Positions 50,138 through 59,170 of a stretch of 64,000 nucleotides of DNA are shown piece after piece. The stretch lies in the NCBI GenBank assembly GCA_900318775.1, contig ONLY01000003.1, positions 204,188 to 268,187 of the forward strand. Reading direction: 5' to 3'. The DNA comes from an uncultured Prevotellaceae bacterium. Lineage in GTDB: Bacteria; Bacteroidota; Bacteroidia; Bacteroidales; Bacteroidaceae. Within the stretch, counting starts at the first letter, position 1, and every line of letters starts with the position of its first letter. A program made the translations under genes and the position numbers. The notes under the pieces are model-generated. The model saw only the letters and a list, made by a program, of their open reading frames with translations. It made no database searches and was not told the DNA's origin.

Positions 50138-51811
50138 CTATTTGTTGTAGTCGGAGAATTCAGCGTCGTTGGCTGCACGCTGAGTGAGGGATGGGTCAAG
50201 GGCTATAGCCTTGGCAAGGTTCTCTTTGACGTCAGCAGACTGCTGCATGCGTGCGGCCAAAATAGCACGGAGGTAATAGGTGGTGGCGTCAGGGTTCTTG
50301 ATGCTTGTAAGAGTCTTTCCTGCTTCAGCATATTCCTGTGCGAGGATGTAAGCAAGGGCAGCGCTGTTGTTGACAGACTTGGCAAACTTGGTGCTGGCTT
50401 GGTTGTACTTGCCTTGTGCCACATAGAGGTGTCCGAGAGCTTCCTCAAAGTTGTTGGCGCCTACGCCTTTGGCAATGTACATTTCTGCATCCTTGAACTG
50501 CCCGTTCTGGAGGGCAAGCATGCCGAGGTTGACGTTAGGCTCAGGAGCGTTGGCGTCAATGCCAAGAGCCTGGCGAAGGTAGCGCTGTGCACCGTCGTTG
50601 TCGCCTTGGCGCATGGCGAGCATGCCGAGGTTGTTGTAGGCGCGGTAGTTGTTAGGGTAGTACTTGATAGCGTTGCTGAGGATAGGCTGCTTCTGTGTGT
50701 CGGAAGTGACAAGAACGTTGGCAGCATAAAGGAGTTCCTCCAGGCTGAGTTTGGCTGGGTCTGTGTCAACGAGGGCAAGGATGGCATCGTCGCTACGGCC
50801 AATGACGTCGTAGTTGATGACCATGCGGGCACGGCGAAGTTCGGGGAGGACAGCGTCGGCGAGTTCTTTATAGACGATAGCTACGTTGCGGATTTCACGC
50901 TCACGCAGCTCGGGGTCTTCGTACATGGAGAGGACACGGAGAATGATGTCTTTGTCAGGCAGGTTGGATGCTGTGACAAGGGCCTGGAAACCTTCCCAGT
51001 CTTCTGCGGTGAACTTGGTGTCAACGTTGGTAGCGAGCTTCTGCTGCTTGAGCTGCTGATTGACGTAGCCTTCAGAAACGGAAGAACGCTTCTCTGCGAG
51101 TTTCTCGTTGAGGGCATAGGAACCATCGGGTGAAGCGTATGCGCTTACCTCAATATTGTTGAGAACAAGGCTTTCTTCATCGTTCTTGATGTTTTTGAGG
51201 GTCTTGATGAAGTCCTGGATAGTCTGGCTGTTGAGTTCGCTGCCGCGCAGGTTAGCCTGTCCAATGAGGAACTTGACAGCTGCTTCCTGCTTTTGGTTGA
51301 TGACACGCTGGAAGTTGTCGGGAGCGAGGCCGAAGTTTGCTGTCTTTGCCGTGCGGGTAATGAGGGCTGCTGTGTACTGTGTGCCGTAGCCTATCTTGAC
51401 TGTAGGCATCTTAAGAACCTTCTTGCCTTTGTGAGCATTAAACTGCATGAACAGTTCGCTCTTCTCCATGCCTTCTTGGAAAGGAACACAGAAACGCATC
51501 GTGGCATGACCGCCGTTCTTGTATGAGATGATGGTGTTGTTGGCTTCCACTTTCTCACCCTGGAGAGTGAATGGGTCGCCAGCAGCAGCGCCACCATTCC
51601 ACTTGAGGACGGGAGTACAAGCTACAACGGCTTTCTTAGGCATAACCTTGGCTGGCACGTTGATGCTGATAGTGGCTGGCACTTCGCCTGCCACATACTC
51701 GAGAGGAGTTGGAGAAACGGCGAAGTTGTCAGATACGAATGCTTTCTGTTTTCCACAGCCTGTGAGCAGCACCGCTGCTACAGCTGATAAGAGACTGATG
51801 GTTTGTTTCAT
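50138..51811 (-). CDS. TPR lipoprotein with OmpA-like segment
   Basis: A 557-residue lipoprotein (MKQTISLLSAVAAVLLTGC). Residues about 25-165 are beta-rich; about 205-260 contain NIEVSAYASPDGSYALNEKLAEKRSSV, which looks like the C-terminal half of an OmpA peptidoglycan-binding motif though the conserved Asp and Arg spacing is not obvious; from about 370 to the end are tetratricopeptide repeats (NYRAYNNLGMLAMRQGDNDGAQRYLRQAL, PEPNVNLGMLALQNGQFKDAEMYIAKG). Likely a periplasmic scaffold tied to the cell wall. Widespread in Bacteroidales without known role. Follows the LolC/E-type permease gene by 25 bases. Confidence 0.82.
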   Translation of the reverse strand: MKQTISLLSAVAAVLLTGCGKQKAFVSDNFAVSPTPLEYVAGEVPATISINVPAKVMPKKAVVACTPVLKWNGGAAAGDPFTLQGEKVEANNTIISYKNGGHATMRFCVPFQEGMEKSELFMQFNAHKGKKVLKMPTVKIGYGTQYTAALITRTAKTANFGLAPDNFQRVINQKQEAAVKFLIGQANLRGSELNSQTIQDFIKTLKNIKNDEESLVLNNIEVSAYASPDGSYALNEKLAEKRSSVSEGYVNQQLKQQKLATNVDTKFTAEDWEGFQALVTASNLPDKDIILRVLSMYEDPELREREIRNVAIVYKELADAVLPELRRARMVINYDVIGRSDDAILALVDTDPAKLSLEELLYAANVLVTSDTQKQPILSNAIKYYPNNYRAYNNLGMLAMRQGDNDGAQRYLRQALGIDANAPEPNVNLGMLALQNGQFKDAEMYIAKGVGANNFEEALGHLYVAQGKYNQASTKFAKSVNNSAALAYILAQEYAEAGKTLTSIKNPDATTYYLRAILAARMQQSADVKENLAKAIALDPSLTQRAANDAEFSDYNK

Positions 51812-51836
51812 TGTTGTATGTTTTTTTGAGTTGTTT

Positions 51837-53069
51837 TCAGTTCTTTAATTTCTTTTTAGTCAGGTAGCGCACAGGATACCATACGGAGAGGAAACCGACG
51901 GCAACAACTGTGAGCAGGATGAGTAGAATGTCGGTAGGATGCACGCTGACAGGGTAGGCATCGATGATGTAGCTGCCTTCGCTGTTGCCGAAGCGGATGA
52001 GTCCGAACTCCTGTTGGAGCCAGCAGAGGATGAGTCCGAGCGTGATTCCGATAAGAGCACCGATGAGGCATATCATACGACCTTCCATCATGAAGATGCT
52101 ACGAATCTGGTGTTGGTTGGCACCGAGGTTACGCAGCGTGATGGCGTCTTGTTTTTTGTCTATGATGAGCATGGAGAGAGAGCCTACGATATTGAAACAT
52201 GCTATAAGTAGAATGAAGGTGAGGAAGATGTATGAGATGAGCTTCTCAATCTGCATAATCTTGAAGGTGTCTTCCTGCTGCTCATAGCGGTCAAGCACTT
52301 GGTAATGGTTGCCGAGCTGGGTCTGTATGCGTGCCTTGACGCGCTTCATGTCAGCATTAGGCTGGAGGCGCATCTCAATGGCGGAAACTTGGCCAGGCCG
52401 CTCGAAGAGCCGGCGAGCAAATGCAAGGTTGGTGATAACGTATTGCGAGTCGTATTTGTTTTGTTTCACCATGAAACCCACGCCAGGAGAGAAGAGCTCC
52501 TCTTGGTTGAGGCTTTGGCGAGGGTCGTTGAGGTCTATGCGTTCGCCTTTACGGGGCGCATAAACTTGGATTGGATCGGAAAAGTCGGTGGTGAGACCTA
52601 ACTGCAGGAGAAGGTTGGCGCCAAGGATGCCGTAGTCTATAACATCTACATGAAGCTCGAAAACACCATCGCCTATCAAGATGCGGTTGATGCCAGTGAG
52701 CTCTTCGAAACTATCTTCCACTCCCTTGATGGTGGCCATGACTTGGCGGTTGTTAATCATCAGGAGTGCATGGTCTTCAAGTGTTTCAGACAGGACTGCC
52801 ACATCTGGATCGTTGCGCAGCGCCTGGATTTCTTTCTTGTCCGCTTTCATGAACTTGCCTTCTGTGGGTACGACCTTCAATTGGGGATCGAAGGAGGTGA
52901 AGAGCCCAGCCACCATATCCTGAAATCCGTTGAAAACGGAGAGGATGCACACTAATGCAGCTGTGGCGATGGCCACACCGCAGACGGACACGCCAGAAAT
53001 GATGTTGATGGCGTGGTGCGACTTCTTGGAGAGAAGGTAGCGGGTGGCGATATGGAAAGGAAAGTTCAA
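51837..53069 (-). CDS. FtsX-like permease, LolC/LolE type
   Basis: A 410-residue inner-membrane protein. A TTG start at 53069 is favoured: MNFPFHIATRYLLSKKSHHAIN is the usual N terminus of this family in Bacteroidota, and an upstream ATG at 53147 would overlap rbfA by 53 bases. It has an N-terminal helix (IISGVSVCGVAIATAALVCILSVFNGFQD), a large periplasmic MacB-like domain (about 60-260) and three C-terminal helices (LTFILLIACFNIVGSLSMLII, GALIGITLGLILCWL, TDILLILLTVVAVGFLSVWY). Such proteins release lipoproteins for Lol transport with a separate LolD ATPase, not found here. It sits in the aroQ-rbfA operon. Confidence 0.88.
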   Translation of the reverse strand: MNFPFHIATRYLLSKKSHHAINIISGVSVCGVAIATAALVCILSVFNGFQDMVAGLFTSFDPQLKVVPTEGKFMKADKKEIQALRNDPDVAVLSETLEDHALLMINNRQVMATIKGVEDSFEELTGINRILIGDGVFELHVDVIDYGILGANLLLQLGLTTDFSDPIQVYAPRKGERIDLNDPRQSLNQEELFSPGVGFMVKQNKYDSQYVITNLAFARRLFERPGQVSAIEMRLQPNADMKRVKARIQTQLGNHYQVLDRYEQQEDTFKIMQIEKLISYIFLTFILLIACFNIVGSLSMLIIDKKQDAITLRNLGANQHQIRSIFMMEGRMICLIGALIGITLGLILCWLQQEFGLIRFGNSEGSYIIDAYPVSVHPTDILLILLTVVAVGFLSVWYPVRYLTKKKLKN

Positions 53070-53094
53070 CTTGCTGTTTGATGAGGTGAATCGG

Positions 53095-53430
53095 TTACTG
53101 CTGCAAGAGCCTGTCAATATTGTCGACGTAGTCAAGAGAGTCGTCAAGGAAGAACTTGAGCTCTGGAATAATGCGGAGCTGATGGCGCTCCAGTTTGCCT
53201 AGCTCGAAGCGAATCTCTGAGGCGTGTTCGTTCACGTTCTGTAGCACCTCCTGCGCTTTCTCTGAAGGGAAAATGCTCAAGTAAGCCTTGGCTACGCTGA
53301 GGTCAGGGCTGACACGGACGACGCTGACGCTGACGAGGAGGTTTTTGGTTTGGCGGGTTTGTGCCTGAAAAATACCCGCAAGGTCTTTCTGAATGAGTCG
53401 GGCAATTTTATTCTGTCTTGTTGTTTCCAC
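53095..53430 (-). CDS. rbfA: Ribosome-binding factor A
   Basis: A 111-residue KH-like protein that binds the 30S subunit and assists 16S rRNA processing. RQNKIARLIQKDLAGIFQ is the conserved N-terminal helix, VSVVRVSPDLSVAKAYLSIFP the central strand pair, and FELGKLERHQLRIIPELKFFLDDSLDYVDNIDRLL the C-terminal half with the conserved RxxPEL-F-D core. Complete length. 31 bases after the O-methyltransferase gene. Confidence 0.93.
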   Translation of the reverse strand: METTRQNKIARLIQKDLAGIFQAQTRQTKNLLVSVSVVRVSPDLSVAKAYLSIFPSEKAQEVLQNVNEHASEIRFELGKLERHQLRIIPELKFFLDDSLDYVDNIDRLLQQ

Positions 53431-53461
53431 GCTGTTTGTTTTGAGTTGTTTGTGAAAGAAG

Positions 53462-54124
53462 TTATTTCTTGTGGATGATGGTAAGCCCGTCGCGGAGCGG
53501 AAGAATTACTTTCTCGACACGGGTGTCGGCAGCGACAAGGTCATTGAAGTGGCGAATGCCTTCAGTCTGTGCATCCTTTGACGCCTCGTCCACCACGTGA
53601 CCGTCCCAAAGGGTGTTGTCTGCCAAGATGTAACCTCCACTGTTGAGGTGCGTCATCACCATCTCATAGTAATCCACATATCTGCGTTTGTCACCATCGA
53701 TGAAGGCCATATCGAATTGTAGCCCCAGTTTAGGTATCACCTCAAGTGCGTCGCCGATGTGCATCGTGATGCGGTCGGCATAGGGAGAGTCCTGAAACCA
53801 TGGAAGGGTGAAGTCCTCCTGCTCGTCGTTGATTTCGATGGTGTGGAGGTGCGCCCCCTCTTCCAGTCCCTCTGCGATGCAAAGCCCTGAATAACCGCTG
53901 TAGGTGCCAATTTCAAGTACCAGTTTTGGACGAATCATTCCTACCAGCATCTTTAGCAAGCGTCCCTGTAGATGTCCACTTGCCATCCGACCATAAAGCA
54001 GATGGAGTTGAGTGGCTCTCCAAAGCCGGTGAAGGTAGTCGCTTTCTGGGTCGATGTGCTTTAGGATGTAGTCATCGAGTTGGCTATCGGCAATTGGGAG
54101 CTGGCTGTTTGAGTTTTCTTTCAT
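53462..54124 (-). CDS. Class I SAM-dependent O-methyltransferase
   Basis: A 220-residue cytoplasmic methyltransferase. The AdoMet motif is PKLVLEIGTYSGYSGLCIAEGL (about 66-87), the acidic loop LHTIEINDEQED, the metal/catalytic region FDMAFIDGDKRRYVDYYE and the late ADNTLWDGHV motif match the caffeoyl-CoA-type/TrmR-like O-methyltransferase family. The first 15 residues are Ser/Asn/Gln-rich and low-complexity, so the true start could be a few codons later. Substrate may be a tRNA wobble uridine or a small phenol; not decided. Between aroQ and rbfA. Confidence 0.9.
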   Translation of the reverse strand: MKENSNSQLPIADSQLDDYILKHIDPESDYLHRLWRATQLHLLYGRMASGHLQGRLLKMLVGMIRPKLVLEIGTYSGYSGLCIAEGLEEGAHLHTIEINDEQEDFTLPWFQDSPYADRITMHIGDALEVIPKLGLQFDMAFIDGDKRRYVDYYEMVMTHLNSGGYILADNTLWDGHVVDEASKDAQTEGIRHFNDLVAADTRVEKVILPLRDGLTIIHKK

Positions 54125-54150
54125 AGACGCATTTTATGTATGACGAACTC

Positions 54151-54582
54151 TCAACGTTCACTTGCCAGTTTCTCCAAAGCCTCTACAGCCAAGCGGTAGC
54201 TGTCCAGTCCGAAGCCACAGATGACGCCTACGCAGGCACAGCTAATCATGGAGTGGTGGCGGAACTCCTCACGCTGATGCACGTTGGAGATGTGTACCTC
54301 CACGACAGGAGTTTTTACGCCACGGATGGCATCCTGAAGGGCGATGCTGGTGTGGGTGTACGCACCTGCGTTCAGCACGATGCCATCCCATGAGAATCCC
54401 ACTTCGTGAATCTTGTTGATAAGTTCACCTTCGATATTGGATTGGAAGTAGTCCAGCTCCACATTAGGGAACTTCTCTTTGAGTTCATCGAAAAACTCTT
54501 CGAATCCTCGGCTTCCGTAGATGCCAGGTTCGCGTTTGCCTAGGAGGTTAAGGTTTGGACCGTTGAGAATGAGTATCTTCAT
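54151..54582 (-). CDS. aroQ: 3-dehydroquinate dehydratase, type II
   Basis: A 143-residue enzyme of the shikimate pathway converting 3-dehydroquinate to 3-dehydroshikimate; it normally forms a dodecamer. NGPNLNLLGKREPGIYG starts the protein with the active-site Tyr loop, followed by LNAGAYTHTSIALQDAIRG and VEVHISNVHQREEFRHHSMIS, which carry the conserved Asn, His and Arg. The ATG at 54582 is the normal start; an upstream longer frame runs through the promoter. First gene of a run through O-methyltransferase, rbfA and further genes. Confidence 0.95.
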   Translation of the reverse strand: MKILILNGPNLNLLGKREPGIYGSRGFEEFFDELKEKFPNVELDYFQSNIEGELINKIHEVGFSWDGIVLNAGAYTHTSIALQDAIRGVKTPVVEVHISNVHQREEFRHHSMISCACVGVICGFGLDSYRLAVEALEKLASER

Positions 54583-54636
54583 GTCATGTCGTTTATCTTG
54601 CGGTGTATCTGTACACGCGCAATGTGTGTAAAGATG

Positions 54637-54668
54637 CAAAATTACAACATTCCGTCTTCTAGCACAAA
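54637..54668 (-). promoter_or_regulatory. Promoter of the aroQ operon
   Basis: On the minus strand TTTG (54668-54665), exactly 20 bases, TAATTTTG (54644-54637). Confidence 0.82.
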
Positions 54669-54775
54669 TTTTTCCTTGTTTTTGTGAGCATTTGGGCGGT
54701 TTGAGTCCTAAAAACAAGGGAAACTATTGTCGGAATCGTTCGAAGTGTTTTCGTCTGCACGCATGATGGAGCGTG

Positions 54776-55267
54776 TCAGAACAGATTGGTGATGTCTACA
54801 AGTTTTCCTTCTCGAAGTGAGGCGGGAACATCGACAATACGCTGGTTCTCGCTGCCTCGGAAACGGAGCTGAATGTTGCGTTGAGCTAAGATGAAAGGAC
54901 CTTCCACTAGCACATCGATTTGCTGAAGGAGCGGCAAGAAGCGTGATTCCTGAATGATTTGTTCCCATCGGTAGCCTGTGTAGCACCAGATGTTGCGGTG
55001 TTGCTCCTCTTTGATGCGGCGCGCAAAGTTAGCGATGGGTTCGGGGTTGAAAAAAGGGTCTCCTCCCGAGAATGTGACGGGAAAATCGTTGTAGGCGATG
55101 ATGTTGAGCAAATCGTCTTCACTCATGTCTCGTCCTGCTGTGGGTGACCATGACTGGGGGTTATGGCAGCCTTCGCAATGGTGCGAGCAGCCAGCAAAGT
55201 AGATGGAGGTGCGAAGACCAGGACCATCCACTGATGTGCCTTCCGATATATTCAAGATGCGTAGCAT
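54776..55267 (-). CDS. nrdG: Anaerobic ribonucleotide reductase activating protein
   Basis: A 163-residue radical-SAM activase from the ATG at 55267 (MLRILNISEGTSVDGPG); an ATG 8 codons upstream is an alternative. The Fe-S motif is CSHHCEGCHN (CxxxCxxC), with VTFSGGDPFF downstream as the GGE-like AdoMet loop. It makes the glycyl radical on NrdD. The nrdD gene is not adjacent here, which is unusual. Confidence 0.9.
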   Translation of the reverse strand: MLRILNISEGTSVDGPGLRTSIYFAGCSHHCEGCHNPQSWSPTAGRDMSEDDLLNIIAYNDFPVTFSGGDPFFNPEPIANFARRIKEEQHRNIWCYTGYRWEQIIQESRFLPLLQQIDVLVEGPFILAQRNIQLRFRGSENQRIVDVPASLREGKLVDITNLF

Positions 55268-55362
55268 ATGATTCAGTTGTTTTGTCGTCAAAGGTCTAAA
55301 GTTTAAGGTAAAAGCCTTTACCGTCTTGGACTCGAGGCATGAGGCAAGAGGTTTCCCTTGCT

Positions 55363-55848
55363 TTACGCCTCACATTCTTCCAGGTATTTGCAGTAGATGC
55401 GGATGGCGGTTTCCACCATACGTATACAAGGACGTTTTTTATAGTATTCGTCTGTGCGTGGTTCTGGAGTGGCCACTATCTTGATTTCGGGTATAGTCCC
55501 GTCAGCCCGTTGCTTGTTCAGACCCAGCAGTTCCCTGCAGATGAGGGAACCTGTTTCCGCCTTGAAGTCAGCAGCCAGGCGTTGTACCACCTCATAGTTT
55601 TTCTTCTTCAGTTCTTGGTTGGGGTAGTCGCCCTTCACTTCGAGTCCTGCCAGCATGAACATGCCACAAGCCGTACCGCAGGTCTCCCTCATCCTGCCGA
55701 TGCCACCACCAAACGAGCCGGAGATATGAGCAGCAAAAGCCTCCTCCAACCCATAGTGGTCGGCAAATGCCAGCACTACAGATTGCGCACAGTTATATCC
55801 CTGCTTGAAGTAGGCAACGCCTTTTTGGACTCTCTCTTCAGTTGTCAT
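55363..55848 (-). CDS. C_GCAxxG_C_C family protein
   Basis: A 161-residue cytoplasmic protein with the family cysteine signature: GYNCAQSVV (residue 20), CGTACGMFM (about 57-63), SLICRELLG (about 103) and a late Cys in RPCIRMVETAIRIYCKYL. The spacing C..GCAxxG..C..C defines this family, thought to bind an Fe-S cluster or another metal; the function is unknown, though links to redox reactions are common. Lies alone between nrdG and rfbB on the same strand. Confidence 0.9.
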   Translation of the reverse strand: MTTEERVQKGVAYFKQGYNCAQSVVLAFADHYGLEEAFAAHISGSFGGGIGRMRETCGTACGMFMLAGLEVKGDYPNQELKKKNYEVVQRLAADFKAETGSLICRELLGLNKQRADGTIPEIKIVATPEPRTDEYYKKRPCIRMVETAIRIYCKYLEECEA

Positions 55849-55928
55849 TTTTAACCTTAACTTAACTATAGGGGCTCTAAACTCTGAACCCTAAACTCTC
55901 CTCCCCCTTGGGGGAGCTAGAGGGGGCT

Positions 55929-57065
55929 TTATCTGTTCTTATACATGTAGTACTTCTCGTATTCACCGCTTGTGATGTTGTCCATCCAAGCTTCGTTCTC
56001 CAAGTACCACTTCACTGTCTTCTCGATGCCCTCCTCGAATTGTAGGCTGGGCTCCCATCCCAGTTCCTTCTGCAACTTTCGTGAATCGATGGCATAGCGC
56101 GCATCGTGTCCCAGGCGGTCGGTCACGTAAGTGATGAGGTCGAGGTCGGCACCTTCTGGGCGTCCCAGCAAACGGTCTACAGTCTTGATGACCACCTTGA
56201 TGATGTCAATATTCTTCCATTCGTTAAAGCCGCCGATATTGTAGGTCTCAGCCACCCTTCCGTTGTGGAAGATGGTGTCGATGGCACGAGCGTGGTCCAC
56301 CACGTAAAGCCAGTCGCGTACGTTCTCTCCTTTTCCATATACAGGCAGCGGCTTGCGGTGGCGTATGTTGTTGATGAACAGAGGAATTAACTTCTCAGGG
56401 AATTGGTAAGGACCGTAGTTGTTCGAGCAGTTGGTCACGATGGTGGGCATTCCATACGTGTCGTGATAAGCCCTCACAAAGTGGTCGCTACTTGCTTTCG
56501 AAGCGCTGTAAGGAGAGTGGGGATTATACTTTGTAGTTTCCAAGAAGAAGTCTGTGCCATAAGCCGCATGATGCTCTGCACTTGAAGCTGTTGTGGTGAA
56601 CGGGCTCTTCACGCCTTCAGGGTTTGTCAGTTTCAGTGCGCCATATACCTCGTCTGTTGAGATATGGTAGAAGCGTTTGCCTTCATACTTTTCAGGCAAG
56701 CTTTCCCAGTATAGTTTAGCAGCCTGCAGCAACGAGAGTGTGCCCATCACGTTGGTACGGGCAAAAGTGAACGGGTCCTTGATGCTTCTGTCCACATGGC
56801 TTTCGGCTGCAAGGTGGATGATTCCGTCCACATGCTCATCCTGCATCAGCTTGTAAAATGCGTCGAAGTCGCAGATGTCCATTTTCACGAACCTGTAGTT
56901 GGGCTTGTCCTCCACGTCTTTCAGGTTGGCGAGGTTACCTGCATAGGTCAACTTGTCCAGGTTGATGATTTTGTATTCTGGGTACTTGTTCACAAACAAG
57001 CGTACGACGTGACTTCCGATGAAGCCTGCGCCGCCTGTGATAACAATATTGCGTTTGAAATCCAT
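55929..57065 (-). CDS. rfbB: dTDP-glucose 4,6-dehydratase
   Basis: A 378-residue extended short-chain dehydrogenase using NAD. TGGAGFIGSHVVR (residues 10-22) is the cofactor loop, HLAAESHVDRSI and THSTDEVYG-type (YHISTDEVYGALK) carry the Thr, Asp and Glu for dehydration, YSASKASSDH holds the YxxxK pair, and CSNNYGPYQFPEKLIPL the substrate loop. It makes dTDP-4-keto-6-deoxyglucose, the precursor of rhamnose and other deoxysugars for surface polysaccharides. An insertion of about 20 residues near 160 (TTASSAEHHAAYGTDFFL) is common in Bacteroidota. rfbA, rfbC and rfbD are not adjacent; two glycosyltransferases lie upstream. Confidence 0.92.
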   Translation of the reverse strand: MDFKRNIVITGGAGFIGSHVVRLFVNKYPEYKIINLDKLTYAGNLANLKDVEDKPNYRFVKMDICDFDAFYKLMQDEHVDGIIHLAAESHVDRSIKDPFTFARTNVMGTLSLLQAAKLYWESLPEKYEGKRFYHISTDEVYGALKLTNPEGVKSPFTTTASSAEHHAAYGTDFFLETTKYNPHSPYSASKASSDHFVRAYHDTYGMPTIVTNCSNNYGPYQFPEKLIPLFINNIRHRKPLPVYGKGENVRDWLYVVDHARAIDTIFHNGRVAETYNIGGFNEWKNIDIIKVVIKTVDRLLGRPEGADLDLITYVTDRLGHDARYAIDSRKLQKELGWEPSLQFEEGIEKTVKWYLENEAWMDNITSGEYEKYYMYKNR

Positions 57066-57087
57066 ATATTTGAGGTCTTTTTATCGT

Positions 57088-58146
57088 TTAATGGAGCAAG
57101 AATTTGTATTTCTGCATCAAGTGTAGAATAACGTCGTTCGTATAGACAAGCGCCTTCTTTCGGAGAGGGAAGCGATAGTAGAGCGGGTTCTTTCTCCAAT
57201 GCTCAATATATCTGTAGGAAGAGAAGACAAACTTCTTGTATGAGGCCACCTTGTCGTAGACTTCGGGACACAGCGCTTTCATGCGGTCGTCCAGCGCTTT
57301 CATCTCCTTGTTCTTTAAGCTGCTGTACATGATGCCGAACTTCAGAGTGTTGCCCTCATTGTGGAACAGTTGCTCCTCCATGAAGGCATAGGCACCCGGT
57401 GAGAGTCTGTCTTTCACCTGTTCCCAGATGTCTAGCTTATGATTTGCAATCTTCAGCTGGTGGACCGCGTTTTTGCGCATCACGTATCGGTCCATCGACT
57501 GTCCAGTGCGTCCCAGGCGGTAGCAATACAGCGTTTTGTCCAGGAAGCAGATGCTTCTTACAGCCTGCATGGGTGTGAAGCGCCAAACGTCATCCGTGTA
57601 GAGGATGCCTTCGGGCTGGAAATACTGTATGTCTCTCAGCAGTTGAGTCCGGTATGCCATGTAATGCATTGCGATGCCCTGGAACTTGGGTATGCCGCCA
57701 ATCTCGTCAATGTTGAACGTCTTGCCGTGAAACTCACCGTATGAGCCGTGCTTGTAGATTTTCCCGTTGATGGTCACTCGCAAAACGTCCGTTACCACCA
57801 AGTCTGCCGTGCACTCCTCAAGGAAAGTGAGAACGGCGTCCAGGTCTGATGTGTTGAAGAAGTCGTCCGCATCCAGAATCTTCACATACTTTCCCGTTGC
57901 CTCCTTCAGTCCGCGGTTTACGCATGATCCGTAGTGCCCGTTGGGCTTGTCAATCACCTTGCAGAGCGTTGGATACTGCTTCGCAAAGTCATGGGCAATG
58001 GCCGACGACCCATCCGTGCTGCCGTCGTTCACCACGATGACCTCCAGCAGCTCTTGGCTCTTCTTCGTCATCAACGAAGTCAAGCACTCGCTCAAATATT
58101 GTTCCATGTTGAATGTAGGAACAATCACACTCAAAACCTTACCCAT
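57088..58146 (-). CDS. Glycosyltransferase family 2 protein
   Basis: A 352-residue cytoplasmic-face inverting glycosyltransferase, GT-A fold. LSVIVPTFNMEQYLSECLTSL is the first nucleotide-binding strand, VNDGSTDGSSAIA the second, and KILDADDFFNTSDL contains the DxD metal site. The C-terminal 130 residues are helical and basic, ending YTNDVILHLMQKYKFLLH. It probably builds a surface polysaccharide or glycolipid. Gap to rfbB is 22 bases. Confidence 0.92.
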   Translation of the reverse strand: MGKVLSVIVPTFNMEQYLSECLTSLMTKKSQELLEVIVVNDGSTDGSSAIAHDFAKQYPTLCKVIDKPNGHYGSCVNRGLKEATGKYVKILDADDFFNTSDLDAVLTFLEECTADLVVTDVLRVTINGKIYKHGSYGEFHGKTFNIDEIGGIPKFQGIAMHYMAYRTQLLRDIQYFQPEGILYTDDVWRFTPMQAVRSICFLDKTLYCYRLGRTGQSMDRYVMRKNAVHQLKIANHKLDIWEQVKDRLSPGAYAFMEEQLFHNEGNTLKFGIMYSSLKNKEMKALDDRMKALCPEVYDKVASYKKFVFSSYRYIEHWRKNPLYYRFPLRKKALVYTNDVILHLMQKYKFLLH

Positions 58147-58258
58147 AATATTATTGATAGTAGATGGCTAGCAGCTGTGCTCATGTGGTGCCCACTAAGA
58201 GCGATGCGCTGTATCCATTAACTTCAATTTCAATCCTTTCTTTAATCTTTCTTCGGCC

Positions 58259-59074
58259 TCACTTCAGATACTGGTCCAACCCCTTGTCAGCCCGTTTCTT
58301 CTGCAGGCGCTCTGTCTCTTCGCGGATGGCGATATTAGCCTTGTGGGTCTCATAGTTCTCTGCGGCCTTGGGGTGATACAAGTGCACACAGGGAGCCAGC
58401 CCTTTGATGTTCTTGCGCCTTACGCCAATGTTGTAGAGGCGGTCCACCAATTCCGTGTCCTCACACCCCCATCCCTCGATGCGCTCCTCAAAACCATTCA
58501 CCGCCACAAGATCCTTCTTCCAGAAAGCCATGTTGCAGCCTCTGATTTTGTTGATGCCCATAGCGCCCTTGTCCAGACGGTGCAGCCAAGGCATGCGTAC
58601 CATCACTAGCGGGCGCTTCAGTCCTGGGGTGAACACCGTGATGCGAGGGTTCAGCGTTTTGCAGTGCCATTGTGTGGCTGCCTTCGTCAGTCGGGCGCGA
58701 TTGCCGTTGACAAAGCAGCCTTCCTCGCGTGCCCACACATGGTCTGCCACAAACGATGGTCCCAGCACGATGTCGCCATCAATGATGATGATGTAGTCAC
58801 CCTTCGCTTTCGCTATGGCCACATTGCGCGACATAGACAATCGGAACCCCTCGTCGGGTATCCATGAGTGAACCAGTGGCACAGGGAACAGAGCCTGATA
58901 GCGTTCAATCAGCGCCTTCGTGTCCTCCTTCGAGCCGTCATCCGCCACAATCACTTCGCAGGGCAGTACACGCTGCCGCATCACGCTCTTCAGCACTAGT
59001 TCCAAAAACACGGGCTTGTTATATGTGGTGATAATCAACGTGGTGTCATCAGCCACACGCATCTTCTTCTGCAT
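58259..59074 (-). CDS. Glycosyltransferase family 2, galactosyltransferase type
   Basis: A 271-residue protein from the ATG at 59074; a TACTTTTG-like -7 box (TATCTTTG, 59098-59105 on the minus strand) lies just upstream and excludes the longer frame. TTLIITTYNKPVFLELVL is the first strand, VADDGSKED the second, IIIDGDIVLG the DxD, and ..GCNMAFWKKDLVAVNGFEERIEGWGCEDTELVDRL is the acceptor-binding GWGxED motif of beta-galactosyltransferase-like GT2/GT7 enzymes. Together with the next GT2 and rfbB it belongs to glycan synthesis. Confidence 0.9.
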   Translation of the reverse strand: MQKKMRVADDTTLIITTYNKPVFLELVLKSVMRQRVLPCEVIVADDGSKEDTKALIERYQALFPVPLVHSWIPDEGFRLSMSRNVAIAKAKGDYIIIIDGDIVLGPSFVADHVWAREEGCFVNGNRARLTKAATQWHCKTLNPRITVFTPGLKRPLVMVRMPWLHRLDKGAMGINKIRGCNMAFWKKDLVAVNGFEERIEGWGCEDTELVDRLYNIGVRRKNIKGLAPCVHLYHPKAAENYETHKANIAIREETERLQKKRADKGLDQYLK

Positions 59075-59170
59075 TTCGTATTGCGTAAGTTTGGGTGCAA
59101 AGATAGGACAATTAATTGAGAATTGGCTGTAGAAAGCAGACAATTTTACTGTTATGATGAGTTTGAAAGG

